64,000 nucleotides of DNA from Turicimonas muris (GCF_002221595.1 NZ_NHMP01000003.1:248001-312000), one strand, 5' to 3'. Shown: positions 48,157 to 59,737, counted from the first letter of the stretch. Notes: generated by a model not told the origin, from the letters alone. Program-made: numbers and translations.

Positions 48157-48630
48157 CTAGATGTATTCGATGTCAATGATTTCGTATTCGCTTACACCGC
48201 CCGGGGCTTGAACTTCAGCTACATCGCCGATTGTCTTGCCGATCATTGCGCGTGCAATCGGGCTGGCAATGGAGATGCGATTGTTCTTTGTGTCGCTTTC
48301 ATCATTACCGACGATTTGGAAACGCTGTTGAATACCGGTTTCAACGTCTTCAATGGTAACGGTAGCACTGAATACGACTTTTTCCGTTCCTTCCAAAGCT
48401 GCCGGATCAATAATCTGAAACTGAGAGATTTTGCTCTCTAACTCAGCAATTCTTCCTTCAATAAAAGCCTGAGACTCTCTAGCTGCATCGTACTCAGCAT
48501 TTTCAGAGAGGTCACCCTTCTCACGGGCCTCCGCAATCGCCTGGACAACAGCGGGACGATCCTGGGTCTTCAGTCTGTTGAGTTCTGCCTTCAACAACTG
48601 AGCTCCTCTTACGGTAATTGGTATAGGCAT
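48157..48630 (-). CDS. greA: Transcription elongation factor GreA
   Basis: 157 residues from MPIPITVRGAQLLKAEL. GDLSENAEYDAARESQAFIEGRI is the coiled-coil tip of GreA; the C-terminal domain has RISIASPIARAMIGK and GVSEYEIIDIEYI. Family length 158. The open frame extends 60 nt further up, but the conserved start is at 48630. Downstream of argF and carB, as carAB-greA in many proteobacteria. Confidence 0.96.
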   Translation of the reverse strand: MPIPITVRGAQLLKAELNRLKTQDRPAVVQAIAEAREKGDLSENAEYDAARESQAFIEGRIAELESKISQFQIIDPAALEGTEKVVFSATVTIEDVETGIQQRFQIVGNDESDTKNNRISIASPIARAMIGKTIGDVAEVQAPGGVSEYEIIDIEYI

Positions 48631-48772
48631 TTTCGTGTTCCAAAAAATTTGGGCGTCAATCGCCCAGTTCTTATATTTTCGATAGCCCAATATTAAACCA
48701 TTCTTTGGAGAGTTGAGCCTGAGAAAATGAAACAGGCCTCCCCAAAAAGGAGAAGCCGTTAAAAATTGTTAA

Positions 48773-49777
48773 CTATGCTAAAGAAGAAACGAGCACAGCT
48801 TTAATTGTCGGAAGTCTGTTGCCAGCTTGCTGGAACACGATAGAGGCTGGAGACTCAAATACTTCTTCTGTGACTTCGATTCCGTCCTTGAGTTCCGGAT
48901 AAGCTTCGATTACGGATTTGCCAACCTTTGTTTCAGTGTTGTGATAAGCCGGCAGGCAATGCATGAATTTAACATCCGGATTGCCGGAAGCTTCCATTAA
49001 TTGGCGGTTAACTTGGTATGGAAGAAGAGCTTTAATTCTTTCGTCCCAAACTTCTTTCGGTTCGCCCATCGAAACCCAAATGTCAGTGTGAATGAAGTCA
49101 ACACCGCGGACAGCTTCGACTGGATCTTCTGTCAAAAGAATTCTGGCGCCGGAGGCTTCGGCAAAGCTCTGGCATAAAGCCAAGAGTTCTTCATTCGGCC
49201 AATATTCCTTAGGAGCACCGATTCTTACATCCATCCCCATCTTCGCGCCGATCATCAGCAAAGAATTGCCGGTGTTGAATCTGGCATCGCCAAGATAAGC
49301 AAAGCTAATCTTTTTCCATGGTTTCTGGCAAGTTTCTTTCATTGTCAACAGATCGCAGAGCATCTGTGTCGGATGCCATTCATCGGTCAAACCGTTAAAG
49401 ACAGGAACGCCCGAGTATTCAGCCAATTCTTCAACAACTTCCTGAGAAAAGCCTCTGTATTCGATGGCATCGTACATAGAACCAAGAACACGGGCGGAAT
49501 CTTTAATGCTTTCTTTATGACCGATCTGAGAGACGGACGGATCAAAGAAGGTTGTGTGGGCGCCTTGATCGTAGGCGGCGACCTCAAAAGCGCTTCTTGT
49601 ACGAGTAGATGTTTTTTCAAAAATCAAAGCGATGCTCTTGCCGGTTAACTGTCTAACTTCAGTGCCTGCTCTTTTTGCACGCTTTAAATCGGCTGCCAAT
49701 TCAATAAGGTAATCAATTTCAGCCGGTGTGTGGTTTACCAGGCTCAATAAGCTGCGGTTCTTTAAACTTGATGGCAT
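48773..49777 (-). CDS. argF: Ornithine carbamoyltransferase
   Basis: 334 residues. Carbamoyl phosphate site [15 protein letters not shown] near residue 55, and [11 protein letters not shown] near 272 with the catalytic cysteine. Makes citrulline from ornithine and carbamoyl phosphate. Similar in length and style to enteric ArgF/ArgI and to catabolic ArcB; the location directly after carB supports the biosynthetic role. AGGA precedes ATG 49777. Confidence 0.92.
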   Translation of the reverse strand: MPSSLKNRSLLSLVNHTPAEIDYLIELAADLKRAKRAGTEVRQLTGKSIALIFEKTSTRTRSAFEVAAYDQGAHTTFFDPSVSQIGHKESIKDSARVLGSMYDAIEYRGFSQEVVEELAEYSGVPVFNGLTDEWHPTQMLCDLLTMKETCQKPWKKISFAYLGDARFNTGNSLLMIGAKMGMDVRIGAPKEYWPNEELLALCQSFAEASGARILLTEDPVEAVRGVDFIHTDIWVSMGEPKEVWDERIKALLPYQVNRQLMEASGNPDVKFMHCLPAYHNTETKVGKSVIEAYPELKDGIEVTEEVFESPASIVFQQAGNRLPTIKAVLVSSLA

Positions 49778-49825
49778 GGGTATATCCTCTTTTGAGGACG
49801 CAAGAGCGTCCTCGATTAACAAAAA

Positions 49826-52800
49826 TTAAAATCTGTCCTTATGCAATTCCTGCAGGGAGTAAACATCCTGCTCGTGCATATGGCGAATACCTTCTACTAC
49901 AGCTAAAGCATTAGCCATAGCGGTGTAGAAAGTCACATGGTTCGATAAGCTCGCAATACGGATTGCGGAAGCGTCCGCAATTTCAGTAGTATTTTCAGCA
50001 GCGACGGCGATAACCATTTGAATTGTGCCGTTCTTCAATTCATCCACAACGTTCGGACGGCCTTCGGAAACCTTATTCACGATTTCGCACTTATAACCGG
50101 AATCCTGAATTACTTTAGCCGTTCCTCTGGTAGCAACAAGCTTATATCCGGCTTCGGTAAATTGTCTGGCCAATTCCGGCAAACGAGGTTTGTCCGAATC
50201 CTTAACGGAAATAAACACCGTTCCGGAACGAGGAATAGCGGAGTCGGCTCCTAACTGGCTCTTAAACAAAGCCTGTCCGAAGGACTGACCAACACCCATT
50301 ACCTCACCGGTAGATCTCATTTCCGGGCCAAGGACCGGATCAACGCCCAAGAACTTTGCAAACGGGAATACGGCCTCTTTAACGCTGTAATGGTCGAGTT
50401 CGACTTCAACCGGCTTGCCCTGTTCTTCTAATGTCTGACCAACCATGCAACGGGCTGCAATTTTGGCCAGCTGCTGGCCGGTAGATTTAGAAACAAAAGG
50501 AACAGTTCTGGAAGCTCTCGGATTGACCTCAAGAACATAAATTTCCGGATGGTCGGTAAAGGCATTCTGAATAGCAAATTGAACATTCATCAATCCAACC
50601 ACATTCAGTGCTTTGGCCATAACACGCGTCTGACGCTTAACTTCTTCCACAATCTTCGGATCTAAAGAATACGGAGGAATTGAGCAAGCGGAGTCACCGG
50701 AGTGGACACCGGCCTGCTCAATATGCTGCATTACTCCGCCGATTCTTACTTCATTGCCGTCGGAGACCGCATCAATATCCATTTCGACTGCGTCATCCAG
50801 GAATCTGTCGAGAAGCACAGGAGAATCGAAAGTAACCTTAATAGCTTCTCTCATGTAACGTTCAAGAGAGCTTCTTTCGTGAACGATATCCATGGCCCGG
50901 CCGCCGAGAACGTAACTTGGACGAACGACGAGAGGATAGCCGATTTCTTCAGCCATTCTGATGGCTTCATCTTCGGTTCTTGCCGTTCTGTTAGGCGGCT
51001 GACGAAGTCCCAATTGCTGGAGAAGATGTTGGAACCTCTCACGGTCTTCAGCAATATCGATGGAGTCGGGTGTTGTTCCGATAATCTTGACGCCGTTAGC
51101 TTCCAGAGCACGAGCCAATTTCAGCGGAGTTTGCCCGCCGTACTGAACGATAACACCTTCCGGTTTTTCGATATTGATAATCTCCAGCACATCTTCGAGA
51201 GTGACAGGTTCGAAATAGAGTCTGTCGCTGGTATCGTAGTCAGTGGAGACTGTTTCCGGATTGCAGTTGACCATAATGGTCTCATAGCCGTCTTCGCGGA
51301 GAGCCATTGCTGCGTGAACGCAGCAGTAATCGAATTCGATACCTTGTCCGATTCGGTTAGGACCGCCGCCGAGCACCATGATCTTGCGGCGGTTTGTCGG
51401 ATTCGCTTCATTTTCTTCCTCGTAAGTGGAGTACATGTAAGCGGTATCCGTCGGGAATTCTCCGGCACAAGTATCAACTCGCTTGTATACCGGGCGAATG
51501 CCCAAAGAATGACGATAGTTTCTGACATCATCTTCTTTAACATTAAGAAGCTTAGCCAGTCTTCTGTCAGAGAATCCTTTTCTCTTCAAGAAGTACATTT
51601 CGTCTTTGGTGATCTGATCCAAAGAAGTTTCTTTGATTCTTTCTTCGATATCTACCAATTCTTTAATCTGAGCGAGGAACCACGGGTCGATCTTTGTCGC
51701 GTGATAGGCATCGGTGACGCTGTAACCGAGACGGAAAGCATCTGCCAAATACCACAGTCTTTCAGGTCCGGGTTCACTGATTTCATGGTGAATGGTAGTT
51801 CTGTCGGTTGAAATCTCATTAAGCCCGTCTTTACCTGTTTCCAAGCCTCTCAATGCTTTTTGGAGGGATTCTTGGAAGGTACGGCCGATGGCCATAACTT
51901 CACCGACGGACTTCATTTGAGTAGTCAGGCGTTTGTCAGCTTTGGGGAATTTTTCAAAAGCAAAACGCGGTGCCTTGACTACGACGTAGTCGATAGTCGG
52001 TTCAAAAGAAGCTGGTGTTAAACCGCCGGTAATATCATTCTTCAGTTCATCCAAAGTGTAGCCGACGGCTAATTTCGCTGCAATCTTGGCAATCGGAAAA
52101 CCGGTTGCTTTAGAAGCTAAAGCGGAAGAGCGGGAAACACGAGGATTCATTTCGATGACAACCAAGCGGCCGTCTTTCGGATTGACTGCAAACTGAACGT
52201 TAGATCCGCCAGTGTCTACACCGATTTCTCGAAGAATGGCGATAGAGGCGTCACGCATGATCTGATATTCTTTATCAGTCAGCGTTTGGGCCGGGGCAAC
52301 GGTAATGGAGTCTCCGGTATGAATACCCATCGGATCTAAGTTTTCGATGGAACAAATAATGATGCAGTTATCCTTAGAATCTCGGACGACTTCCATCTCG
52401 TACTCTTTCCAGCCAAGAAGGGATTCTTCGATCAAAAGCTCGTGAGTCGGAGACAATTCCAACCCGCGTGTGCAGATCTGCACGAACTCTTCCATGTTGT
52501 AAGCAATTCCGCCGCCGGAGCCTCCGAGTGTAAAACTCGGACGGATAATGGCAGGGAATCCGATCTTAGATTGAACCTTAAGAGCTTCGTCCAAGGAGTA
52601 AGCGATTCCGGAGCGGGCGCTTCCAAGACCGAGCTTTTCCATCGCTTCTTTGAATTTCAAACGATCTTCGGCCTTTTCAATAGCGGCCGGAGAGGCACCG
52701 ATAAGTTCAATGCCGTGTTTTTCCAAAACACCGGATTTAGAAAGTTCCATGGCGCAGTTCAATGCTGTCTGCCCGCCCATGGTCGGAAGAATGGCGTCCG

Positions 52801-53047
52801 GTCTTTCTTTTTCAATAATTTTCTCTAAGACAGCCGGAGTAATCGGTTCGATATAAGTTGCATCAGCTGTCTGAGGGTCAGTCATAATGGTCGCCGGATT
52901 GCTGTTGACCAAAATAACCCGATAGCCCTCTTCTCTTAAAGCTTTACAAGCCTGAGCACCTGAATAGTCGAACTCACAGGCTTGGCCGATCACGATAGGA
53001 CCGGCACCGATGATAAGAATAGACTTAATGTCTGTGCGCTTTGGCAT
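49826..53047 (-). CDS. carB: Carbamoyl-phosphate synthase large subunit
   Basis: 1073 residues. Two ATP-grasp halves, each with the family blocks: [20 protein letters not shown] at the start, [16 protein letters not shown] near 170, [16 protein letters not shown] near 560 and [14 protein letters not shown] near 715, plus an MGS-like allosteric domain at the C-terminus. Joins with CarA. Preceded by gmhA (13 nt) rather than carA. Confidence 0.97.
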   Translation of the reverse strand: MPKRTDIKSILIIGAGPIVIGQACEFDYSGAQACKALREEGYRVILVNSNPATIMTDPQTADATYIEPITPAVLEKIIEKERPDAILPTMGGQTALNCAMELSKSGVLEKHGIELIGASPAAIEKAEDRLKFKEAMEKLGLGSARSGIAYSLDEALKVQSKIGFPAIIRPSFTLGGSGGGIAYNMEEFVQICTRGLELSPTHELLIEESLLGWKEYEMEVVRDSKDNCIIICSIENLDPMGIHTGDSITVAPAQTLTDKEYQIMRDASIAILREIGVDTGGSNVQFAVNPKDGRLVVIEMNPRVSRSSALASKATGFPIAKIAAKLAVGYTLDELKNDITGGLTPASFEPTIDYVVVKAPRFAFEKFPKADKRLTTQMKSVGEVMAIGRTFQESLQKALRGLETGKDGLNEISTDRTTIHHEISEPGPERLWYLADAFRLGYSVTDAYHATKIDPWFLAQIKELVDIEERIKETSLDQITKDEMYFLKRKGFSDRRLAKLLNVKEDDVRNYRHSLGIRPVYKRVDTCAGEFPTDTAYMYSTYEEENEANPTNRRKIMVLGGGPNRIGQGIEFDYCCVHAAMALREDGYETIMVNCNPETVSTDYDTSDRLYFEPVTLEDVLEIINIEKPEGVIVQYGGQTPLKLARALEANGVKIIGTTPDSIDIAEDRERFQHLLQQLGLRQPPNRTARTEDEAIRMAEEIGYPLVVRPSYVLGGRAMDIVHERSSLERYMREAIKVTFDSPVLLDRFLDDAVEMDIDAVSDGNEVRIGGVMQHIEQAGVHSGDSACSIPPYSLDPKIVEEVKRQTRVMAKALNVVGLMNVQFAIQNAFTDHPEIYVLEVNPRASRTVPFVSKSTGQQLAKIAARCMVGQTLEEQGKPVEVELDHYSVKEAVFPFAKFLGVDPVLGPEMRSTGEVMGVGQSFGQALFKSQLGADSAIPRSGTVFISVKDSDKPRLPELARQFTEAGYKLVATRGTAKVIQDSGYKCEIVNKVSEGRPNVVDELKNGTIQMVIAVAAENTTEIADASAIRIASLSNHVTFYTAMANALAVVEGIRHMHEQDVYSLQELHKDRF

Positions 53048-53060
53048 AATTTTCTATTCC

Positions 53061-53654
53061 TTAATTCTTTGCTGAGGCTAATCCGCCTTCGATTAATTCA
53101 ATAAGAATGTGAATGACCTTAATATGCAGTTCCTGAACTCTGTCGGCGAATCTTCCGCCGGGAGTTACGACAGCGACATCAGCCAATCTGCAAATCTGAC
53201 TGTCAGGTTTTCCTGTTAAAGCAACGACCTTGATCCCGAGCTTACGGGCTTCTTCAGCGGCTCTTACCACGTTTTTACTTGTCCCGCTGGTAGTGATGGC
53301 AAGAAGAACATCACCTTTTCTACCGACAGCTTTCAAGTAACGAGAGAAGACTTCTTCGTAACCGTAGTCATTGCCAACACAAGACATATGCGAAGGGTCG
53401 CTCATAGATACCGCTCCGATAGGGTCGCGATCTAAGCGGAAGCGACCGGAGAGTTCTTCAGCAAAATGCATAGAGTCGCATAGGGAGCCTCCATTGCCGC
53501 AAGAGAGAATCTTTCCTCCGTGTTTGAGCGATTCGATCATTACCTGAGCTGCTCTCACAATCTCCTGCTGAACATTCTCATTTACAAGGAGATTATCAAG
53601 TGCCTCTTTTGCCTCAGCTAACGCTGTTTTGACTGTGTCCAATTGGCTTATCAT
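53061..53654 (-). CDS. gmhA: Phosphoheptose isomerase GmhA (SIS domain)
   Basis: 197 residues. SCGNGGSLCDSMHFAEELSG near residue 51 (zinc-binding His and Glu) and VQELHIKVIHILIELIE at the C-terminus (zinc Gln and His) match GmhA closely and fit it better than DiaA. Converts sedoheptulose 7-phosphate to D-glycero-D-manno-heptose 7-phosphate for LPS core. It starts 1 nt after the carA stop and ends 13 nt before carB, so it is inside the carAB operon. A DiaA-type role cannot be fully excluded. Confidence 0.85.
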   Translation of the reverse strand: MISQLDTVKTALAEAKEALDNLLVNENVQQEIVRAAQVMIESLKHGGKILSCGNGGSLCDSMHFAEELSGRFRLDRDPIGAVSMSDPSHMSCVGNDYGYEEVFSRYLKAVGRKGDVLLAITTSGTSKNVVRAAEEARKLGIKVVALTGKPDSQICRLADVAVVTPGGRFADRVQELHIKVIHILIELIEGGLASAKN

Positions 53655-53655
53655 T

Positions 53656-54843
53656 TTAATTTTTTGCCTGCTTAATAAGGTCTAAAAAGCGATCAAAGAG
53701 ATCCTGAATATCATGAGGTCCCGGACTGGCTTCAGGGTGTCCCTGGAAGCAGAATACGGGAGCGTCGGTCAATTCAAAACCTTGCAAGGAACCGTCAAAT
53801 AAAGATTTATGGGTTACTTTGGTATTTGCCGGAAGCGTTTTTTCATCAACCATAAAACCGTGATTCTGACTAGTGATGTAAACCTTATTAGTCTTAACAT
53901 CAACAACAGGATGATTTGCACCGTGATGGCCGAACTTCATCTTCCGTGTATCGCCGCCGCAGGCCAAACCAAGAATCTGATGACCCAAGCAAATACCGAA
54001 TAGAGGAATTTTTGCTTCAATAGCCTTTTTCGCTACTTCGATAGCGTATTCACAAGGAGCAGGATCTCCAGGACCATTAGATAAGAAGATACCGTCCGGA
54101 CTCAATGCCATTGCTTCTTCAAAGGTCGTTTGAGCCGGCACAACGGTGACTTTAATGCCACGATCAGCCAACAGACGAAGAATATTTTCTTTAATGCCGA
54201 AATCCCACGCAACCACTCGGTAAGGATAGGCATCTAAGTGTCTCATGCCCGGGCGTCCCCAGCCATTATCAATTTGCCAAGTCCCCTCGGACCATTGATA
54301 TCTGTAATCACTAGTCACCACCTTGGCCAAATCCTGGCCGTTCATCACAGGGGCGTCGGCAGCCGCTTTGCGGGCTGCGTTAAGCTCTTCGTCCGTAAGC
54401 TTTCCCTCTGAAGCTGCGACAATGCAACCGGGTTGAGCCCCCTTCGTACGAAGAATACGGGTTAAACGTCGAGTATCAATATCGGCAATGGATACAATTC
54501 CATGCTGTTTCAAATACTCTCCGAGACTTCTCTGACTTCTCCAATTAGAAACTACAGAAGATTCGTCACGGATAATCAAACCGCTTGCAAAGATAGTTCG
54601 GGATTCAGCGTCGTCCTGATTGACGCCTACATTGCCGATATGCGGATAAGTGAGGGTAACGAGCTGACCCTTGTAAGAAGGATCCGTGAGAATTTCTTGA
54701 TAACCGGTCATTGCAGTGTTGAAAACGACTTCACCAATCGTCATACCAGGAACACCGATAGACCTTCCTTTAAAAACAGCTCCGTCTGCAAGCACTAAGG
54801 CAGCTTCAGGTCGGGTGTCATTAATTAATTTGTTATTCACCAT
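53656..54843 (-). CDS. carA: Carbamoyl-phosphate synthase small subunit
   Basis: 395 residues. N-terminal carbamoyl-phosphate synthase domain ([30 protein letters not shown]) and a C-terminal class I glutamine amidotransferase with [12 protein letters not shown] (nucleophile Cys) and [13 protein letters not shown] (His, Glu). Supplies ammonia to CarB. First gene of carA-gmhA-carB-argF. GTG at codon 2 is an alternative start. Confidence 0.97.
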   Translation of the reverse strand: MVNNKLINDTRPEAALVLADGAVFKGRSIGVPGMTIGEVVFNTAMTGYQEILTDPSYKGQLVTLTYPHIGNVGVNQDDAESRTIFASGLIIRDESSVVSNWRSQRSLGEYLKQHGIVSIADIDTRRLTRILRTKGAQPGCIVAASEGKLTDEELNAARKAAADAPVMNGQDLAKVVTSDYRYQWSEGTWQIDNGWGRPGMRHLDAYPYRVVAWDFGIKENILRLLADRGIKVTVVPAQTTFEEAMALSPDGIFLSNGPGDPAPCEYAIEVAKKAIEAKIPLFGICLGHQILGLACGGDTRKMKFGHHGANHPVVDVKTNKVYITSQNHGFMVDEKTLPANTKVTHKSLFDGSLQGFELTDAPVFCFQGHPEASPGPHDIQDLFDRFLDLIKQAKN

Positions 54844-55143
54844 GACTCCGTAATGCCACCGAGACGCCGTTTCGGTCCCGGTCGCAGGATAAAAATATTT
54901 TGTTAAAGTTCATAGGGCACAGGGATGCCTTATAAACTTTTCGATTATATCAATGGGTCCCTCCTAACCCTTTTTCTCGACTAAGAATTTTCCCGAGACC
55001 TTTGCAGGTTAATCACTCCGCGTTTTCCCAGCAGGGAGAGACGCTAAAAGACCCAATTTTGTTGATGACATACTGAAAAAGTATCTCTAAGTTTTAAAAT
55101 TAAAAGATTGATTTTCCATATAGATGAAAAACGAAAAAGAATC
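54844..55143. promoter_or_regulatory. Divergent control region between carA and transaldolase
   Basis: 300 nt without a gene. Contains a minus-strand TATAAT at 54944-54949, placing the carA start of transcription about 95 nt before its ATG. No PyrR-type or arginine-operator match could be called by eye. Confidence 0.4.
54944..54949 (-). promoter_or_regulatory. Putative -10 box for carA
   Basis: TATAAT on the minus strand, 95 nt upstream of the carA ATG. The -35 region is not consensus. Confidence 0.4.
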
Positions 55144-56085
55144 ATGAATCAGTTACAGGCTTTATCTCAATACACAACTATTGTGGCCGACACCGGTGAT
55201 ATTGACTCCATCGCCAAAATTCATCCACAGGATGCGACTACAAATCCTTCTCTTATTCTTAAGGCCGCGAAAAACTCGGCTTATAAAAAATTGCTTCTTC
55301 GAGCCGTGCAAGAAGGTAAAGATATCGAAGATGCTGCAGACAGGGTTCTCGTCAACTTCGGAACTGAAATTCTGAAATACGTCCGCGGAAGAGTCTCAAC
55401 TGAAGTTGATGCACGCCTGTCTTTCGATACTGACAAAACTGTTGAAAAGGCCAGAAAGCTGATTTCTCTCTACAAAGAAGCCGGAGTCGATCCCGACAGA
55501 GTATTAATCAAAATAGCCGCTACTTGGGAAGGCGTGCAGGCAGCAAAGATTTTGCAAGCTGAAGGCATCCACTGTAACCTGACGTTAATTTTTTCTCTCG
55601 TGCAGGCAGAAATAGCTTCCCAAGCCGGAGCCACTCTAATCTCACCTTTTGTCGGCCGCATATACGACTGGCATAAAAAGAATGCCGGAGCTGACTGGGA
55701 CGAAAGAGCAAACAAGGGTACGCAAGATCCCGGAGTTAAGAGCGTCAAATTGATTTTTGAAAGGCTCAAAGGTGTTGGGTCTAAGACAGAAATTATGGGA
55801 GCGAGCTTTAGAAATAAGGAACAGATTCTTGCTCTTGCCGGCTGCGATTTACTGACAATTTCTCCTGCTTTAATCTCAGAGTTGGAAAATTGTTCTGCTC
55901 CGGTGGAACAGAGAATCTTCAAAGAAGCAGTCCCTTCATTGAAATGCGAAGAAATCAGCCACGCTGATTTCCTCTTTACAATGTGCGCAGACAAAATGGC
56001 TACTGAAAAGCTTAACGAAGGAATTTGTGCTTTCGTAGCCGATACCCTAAAGCTGAAAGAATTGCTCTTAACGCTGCAGGCTTAA
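55144..56085 (+). CDS. tal: Transaldolase
   Basis: 313 residues from MNQLQALSQYTTIVADTGD. Seen: DATTNPSLILKAA, DRVLIKIAATWEGVQAA (Schiff-base Lys), NLTLIFSLVQA, ISPFVGRI, MGASFRNKEQI. Class TalB of the pentose phosphate pathway. ATG at 55144 matches the family start; a longer open frame adds 12 residues. Confidence 0.95.
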   Translation: MNQLQALSQYTTIVADTGDIDSIAKIHPQDATTNPSLILKAAKNSAYKKLLLRAVQEGKDIEDAADRVLVNFGTEILKYVRGRVSTEVDARLSFDTDKTVEKARKLISLYKEAGVDPDRVLIKIAATWEGVQAAKILQAEGIHCNLTLIFSLVQAEIASQAGATLISPFVGRIYDWHKKNAGADWDERANKGTQDPGVKSVKLIFERLKGVGSKTEIMGASFRNKEQILALAGCDLLTISPALISELENCSAPVEQRIFKEAVPSLKCEEISHADFLFTMCADKMATEKLNEGICAFVADTLKLKELLLTLQA

Positions 56086-56106
56086 TTTATTTATTTGAGG
56101 AAAGAC

Positions 56107-56739
56107 ATGTTTTCAGCAGATATGAAGGGCTCCCTTTTTCTTGTCTCCGCACCGAGCGGAGCAGGAAAGTCCTCTTTGGTCAATGCGCTTTTAGAAAAAG
56201 TTAAAGGCATTGAACTTTCCATTTCTACAACAACCCGCGCTCCACGTCCCGGCGAACTCGACGGCCGCGAATACAACTTCACAACCGTTGAAAAATTTCT
56301 AGAAGCAAAAGAAAAAGGCGAATTTCTTGAATCCGCATTAGTTCACGGGAACTACTACGGCACCAGCAAAAAGTGGATTGAAGAGAAAATGAAGGAAGGA
56401 ACCGACGTTCTTCTTGAAATCGACTGGCAAGGCGCCTTTCAGGTTAGAGATATCTTCCCGGAAGCGGTAACAATTTTTATCCTTCCTCCTTCCATTAAGT
56501 CATTGGAGGAGAGGCTCCATAAGCGCGGACAGGACTCCGAAGACACTATTACACGCAGACTGTTGGGTGCAGGTGCTGAAATGGTGCATGCTAAGGACTT
56601 CCAGTTCGTTATAATTAATGAAGTTTTTGAAACGGCTCTTGATGAGTTCCGTTCTGTCGTTATCGGAAGCAGACTTCGCTTTAAGAAGCAGTATGCTCGC
56701 CGGACAGATGTTTTCATTCAGCTTGGTATCCCAAGCTAA
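56107..56739 (+). CDS. gmk: Guanylate kinase
   Basis: 210 residues. P-loop [11 protein letters not shown] near residue 13, [38 protein letters not shown]. Phosphorylates GMP. ATG 56107 has AGGA 5 nt upstream; a TTG at 56095 is less likely. First gene of gmk-rpoZ-spoT. Confidence 0.96.
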   Translation: MFSADMKGSLFLVSAPSGAGKSSLVNALLEKVKGIELSISTTTRAPRPGELDGREYNFTTVEKFLEAKEKGEFLESALVHGNYYGTSKKWIEEKMKEGTDVLLEIDWQGAFQVRDIFPEAVTIFILPPSIKSLEERLHKRGQDSEDTITRRLLGAGAEMVHAKDFQFVIINEVFETALDEFRSVVIGSRLRFKKQYARRTDVFIQLGIPS

Positions 56740-56761
56740 TTTTTATTGGACTATTGATTAA

Positions 56762-56962
56762 ATGGCACGTATCACCGTTGAAGATTGTTTAAAAAAGATC
56801 CCTAACCGTTTCCAAATGGTTTTGGTAGCAGCATGCAGAGCACGCCAGTTGTCCCAAGGCCATGCTCCTAAGATTGAATGCAAAGATAAAGCCAGTGTTG
56901 CCGCTCTAAGAGAAATTGCTGAGGGCGTAACCGGTTTAGAGATGCTCAATAAGATAAAGTAA
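56762..56962 (+). CDS. rpoZ: RNA polymerase omega subunit
   Basis: 66 residues. [24 protein letters not shown] and ARQLSQG are diagnostic of RpoZ. Assists assembly of RNA polymerase and the ppGpp response. Placed between gmk and spoT as in enteric bacteria. Confidence 0.96.
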   Translation: MARITVEDCLKKIPNRFQMVLVAACRARQLSQGHAPKIECKDKASVAALREIAEGVTGLEMLNKIK

Positions 56963-57006
56963 GACAATAAAACTAAACATCAAAAATTCAGCCAAGGGGA
57001 TTATTC

Positions 57007-59319
57007 ATGAGCGTCTCTGTTTCTTCGGTCCAAGACAACACTTTTAGTTTCGCAAAAAAGACGGCTGACGCAATAAAAAGAGCCGTTGGTCTGGATACGC
57101 CGAAGAAACCTGAGCCTCAGCCGGCTCCCCCCGCGGGAGCCATCCCTGCTGAAAAAGTTAATCCTGTAGCCTCGGCTAATGCATTGGCCGAGCGCTGCAG
57201 ACTTTATTTGTCGAGTTCCGACGTCAACAAAATCCGTGAAGCTTTCCGCTATGCTGACCAAGCGCACCTCGGTCAGTTTAGAAATTCCGGAGCTCCCTAC
57301 ATCACTCACCCCATCGCCGTTGCGGAAATTCTTGCTTCCTGGCATATGGATGCTCAAGTTATTGAGGCCGGACTGATGCATGACGTGTTAGAAGACACGG
57401 CGATCAGCAAAATTGAGATGAGCGAAAAGTTCGGTATTAAGGTAGCTGAACTCGTTGACGGTGTCTCCAAACTTGACAAACTTAAGTTTTCTTCGAATGA
57501 GGAAGCTCAGGCAGAGAGCTTTCACAAAATGCTTCTGGCGATGTCCCGCGATGTGCGGGTCATTTTGATTAAGCTTGCCGACCGCATTCACAATATGCGC
57601 ACCTTAGGCGCCGTCAAACCTCACAAAAAATTCAGAATTGCTAAAGAAACGATGGAAATTTATGTTCCGATCGCAAACCGATTAGGACTTTATTCTGTCT
57701 ATCGTGAGCTTGCCGACGTCAGCTTTTCTTTTATGTACCCGATTCGTCATCGAGTACTGAAAGAGGCCGTAGAAAAATCCAGAGCACGAAGAAAACAAGC
57801 TTTAGAACAGATTTCTCATGAAGTCAGCGATGCGCTGGCCCGAAACAAAATTAGAGGCGACGTTCAAGATAAAAATAAAGGTCTATGGCGTATCTATTCG
57901 AAGATGAAAGAGCGCAAGATCAAATTCAGTGAAGTTTTAGACGTTCACAGCTTCCGGCTTTGTGTTCCCACAAGAGACGACTGCTACCGTGCGTTAGGCG
58001 TTATTCACGCACTCTATAAGCCGGTCCCAGGTCGATTCAAAGACTTTATTGCTATTCCCAAAGCTAACGGGTATCAAAGTCTTCACACAACGGTTTTAGG
58101 TCCCAAAGGCCTTCCTGTTGAATTCCAGATCCGCACGGAAGAGATGCACCATATTTGTGAAGACGGCATTACTGCACATTGGCTTTACAAAGATCGCGGA
58201 GAATCTTCTTCTCTGCAGAAGTCTACTCAATCATGGCTTGAAAGCCTTCTGGAAATTCAGCGGCAGAGCGGCACTTCTTTGGAATTCATGGAGAATATTA
58301 AAGTTGATATCTCTCCTGAACACGTCTACGTCTTTACGCCTAAAGGTAAGATTCTTCAGCTCCCGAAAGGATCCACCGCCGTTGACTTTGCCTACCAAAT
58401 CCACTCGGATGTAGGCAACACCTGCATCGGCTGCCGCATTAACAGTGAGCCTGCTCTTCTGAGCAGAGAGCTGAAGAACGGAGAAATGGTTGAAATCATC
58501 ACCGGCACAACCCCTTCTCCGAACCCGCAGTGGCTCAGCTCAGTCAGAACCGGCCGAGCAAGGGCAGAGATCCGTCAGTTCCTCAGACAGCTTTCCGATG
58601 AAGGCAGCGTTAAGTCTGCCAATATTCTTCTGACTAATGCAGCCAAGCAGCAAAAACTTCCGTTGGCTCAGATCACGGATCATGATTGGCTACGTGTTTG
58701 CAAGAGCAATGGATTTGAATCTAAAAATGATCTTCTTTCCGCTGTCGGCCGCGGTTTAAAAGATGCATCACTGATAGCTCATCAGCTAACTTCTTCCATC
58801 ACGCTGGGACGCGCTGACTCTTCTGAAAAGCAACCGGCAGTTCTCGATCTTCACGGCAGAGGATACAATCTTGCGCCCTGCTGCACTCCGGTTCCTGAGG
58901 ATCCCATCCAAGGACATTTCATTAAGGCCACTAATACTGTTCACATTCATAGAAGTGATTGCTCTCACTGTCAAAGAGGATATCGTGTAGATCCGGAAAA
59001 CTGGCAGGAAATGTCGTGGAACCCAACTTGCAAAGAAACTTTCAGTGCTAAGCTAGATGCGGAAATTACAGAGACTCATGCAACCCTAGAAAAAATCACG
59101 GGTCAGATTGCGAAGGCTCAATCCAGCATCAGCGGTTTCTCTTTAACCGAATTGAGTCCTACGGCCTCCAAGGTTACATTAACCATTCAAATCAAAGACG
59201 GCAAGCATCTGCAGAAGATCATCAATGCTCTTCGCGCTATTCCTGCAGTAAGACTTGTTAGTAGACATCTTGAAAAAGACTTAGCTATGAAACCGGTTGA
59301 CGTTGAAGAAGAGGAATAG
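57007..59319 (+). CDS. spoT: Bifunctional (p)ppGpp synthetase/hydrolase SpoT
   Basis: 770 residues. HD hydrolase domain with HPIAVAEIL and HDVLEDT at 125-131, synthetase domain with LDVHSFRLCV, GRFKDFIAIPKANGYQSLHT and QIRTEEMH, TGS domain VYVFTPKGKILQLPKGSTAVDFAY near 445, then a zinc-finger and ACT domain. The intact HD motif supports hydrolase function. A Pro-rich N-terminal extension of about 55 residues precedes the usual start. Confidence 0.95.
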   Translation: MSVSVSSVQDNTFSFAKKTADAIKRAVGLDTPKKPEPQPAPPAGAIPAEKVNPVASANALAERCRLYLSSSDVNKIREAFRYADQAHLGQFRNSGAPYITHPIAVAEILASWHMDAQVIEAGLMHDVLEDTAISKIEMSEKFGIKVAELVDGVSKLDKLKFSSNEEAQAESFHKMLLAMSRDVRVILIKLADRIHNMRTLGAVKPHKKFRIAKETMEIYVPIANRLGLYSVYRELADVSFSFMYPIRHRVLKEAVEKSRARRKQALEQISHEVSDALARNKIRGDVQDKNKGLWRIYSKMKERKIKFSEVLDVHSFRLCVPTRDDCYRALGVIHALYKPVPGRFKDFIAIPKANGYQSLHTTVLGPKGLPVEFQIRTEEMHHICEDGITAHWLYKDRGESSSLQKSTQSWLESLLEIQRQSGTSLEFMENIKVDISPEHVYVFTPKGKILQLPKGSTAVDFAYQIHSDVGNTCIGCRINSEPALLSRELKNGEMVEIITGTTPSPNPQWLSSVRTGRARAEIRQFLRQLSDEGSVKSANILLTNAAKQQKLPLAQITDHDWLRVCKSNGFESKNDLLSAVGRGLKDASLIAHQLTSSITLGRADSSEKQPAVLDLHGRGYNLAPCCTPVPEDPIQGHFIKATNTVHIHRSDCSHCQRGYRVDPENWQEMSWNPTCKETFSAKLDAEITETHATLEKITGQIAKAQSSISGFSLTELSPTASKVTLTIQIKDGKHLQKIINALRAIPAVRLVSRHLEKDLAMKPVDVEEEE

Positions 59320-59333
59320 ACTTTTTTCCCACT

Positions 59334-59366
59334 AAAAAAGGCGCCGGATTAGAGCGCCTTTTCTTA
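59334..59366. terminator. Bidirectional terminator after spoT
   Basis: AAGGCGC/GCGCCTT stem with 9-nt loop, flanked by an A-run and TTTTCTT. Also faces the 3' end of the broken OB-fold gene. Confidence 0.85.
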
Positions 59367-59377
59367 TTTAGATGTGA

Positions 59378-59737
59378 TTATCTAACGATCTGCAAAGTGT
59401 CAACATCAATTTCAGCCTGATGACCGAAATCCTTATCAACTTCACCATGCAAAAGAACCTGGGTCTGCGGTGTTACTTGCTGGCCTCTGAAAACATGGTT
59501 GTCAATGTCAACGAGGATTTCACCAGTTTGGTCGCGAAGGATGTATTCATCATTGTCGACCTTCTGAGTTAAGTAGCCTTGAACAGAAACATACCGGTTA
59601 TCTCAGGCTTAGTTGATAATCTGAGCGACACTTGTAACTTGCGGTTGAGCGCCACCTGTGAACTGAACTTGTGAAGCACCCACAGAAAAAGCGAATATGC
59701 CAGCCGCAAGAGCTCCTAAATTCTTCTTTGAAACCAT
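59378..59737 (-). pseudogene. Broken YgiW-like OB-fold (BOF) periplasmic protein
   Basis: From ATG 59737 the frame reads MVSKKNLGALAAGIFAFSVG (signal peptide), then meets TAA (codon 43, 59609-59611) and TGA (codon 45, 59603-59605), and goes on in the same frame as YVSVQGYLTQKV, YILRDQTGEILVDI and LLHGEVDKDFG to a normal end. It aligns throughout with the intact neighbour at 59923-60279. No indel is needed: two substitutions killed it. No longer expected to give a full product. Confidence 0.88.

Noticed and set aside
50702-51811. Long open frame on the plus strand inside carB (369 codons)
   Set aside because: Antisense shadow of carB, whose protein is full length and conserved; composition is not protein-like.
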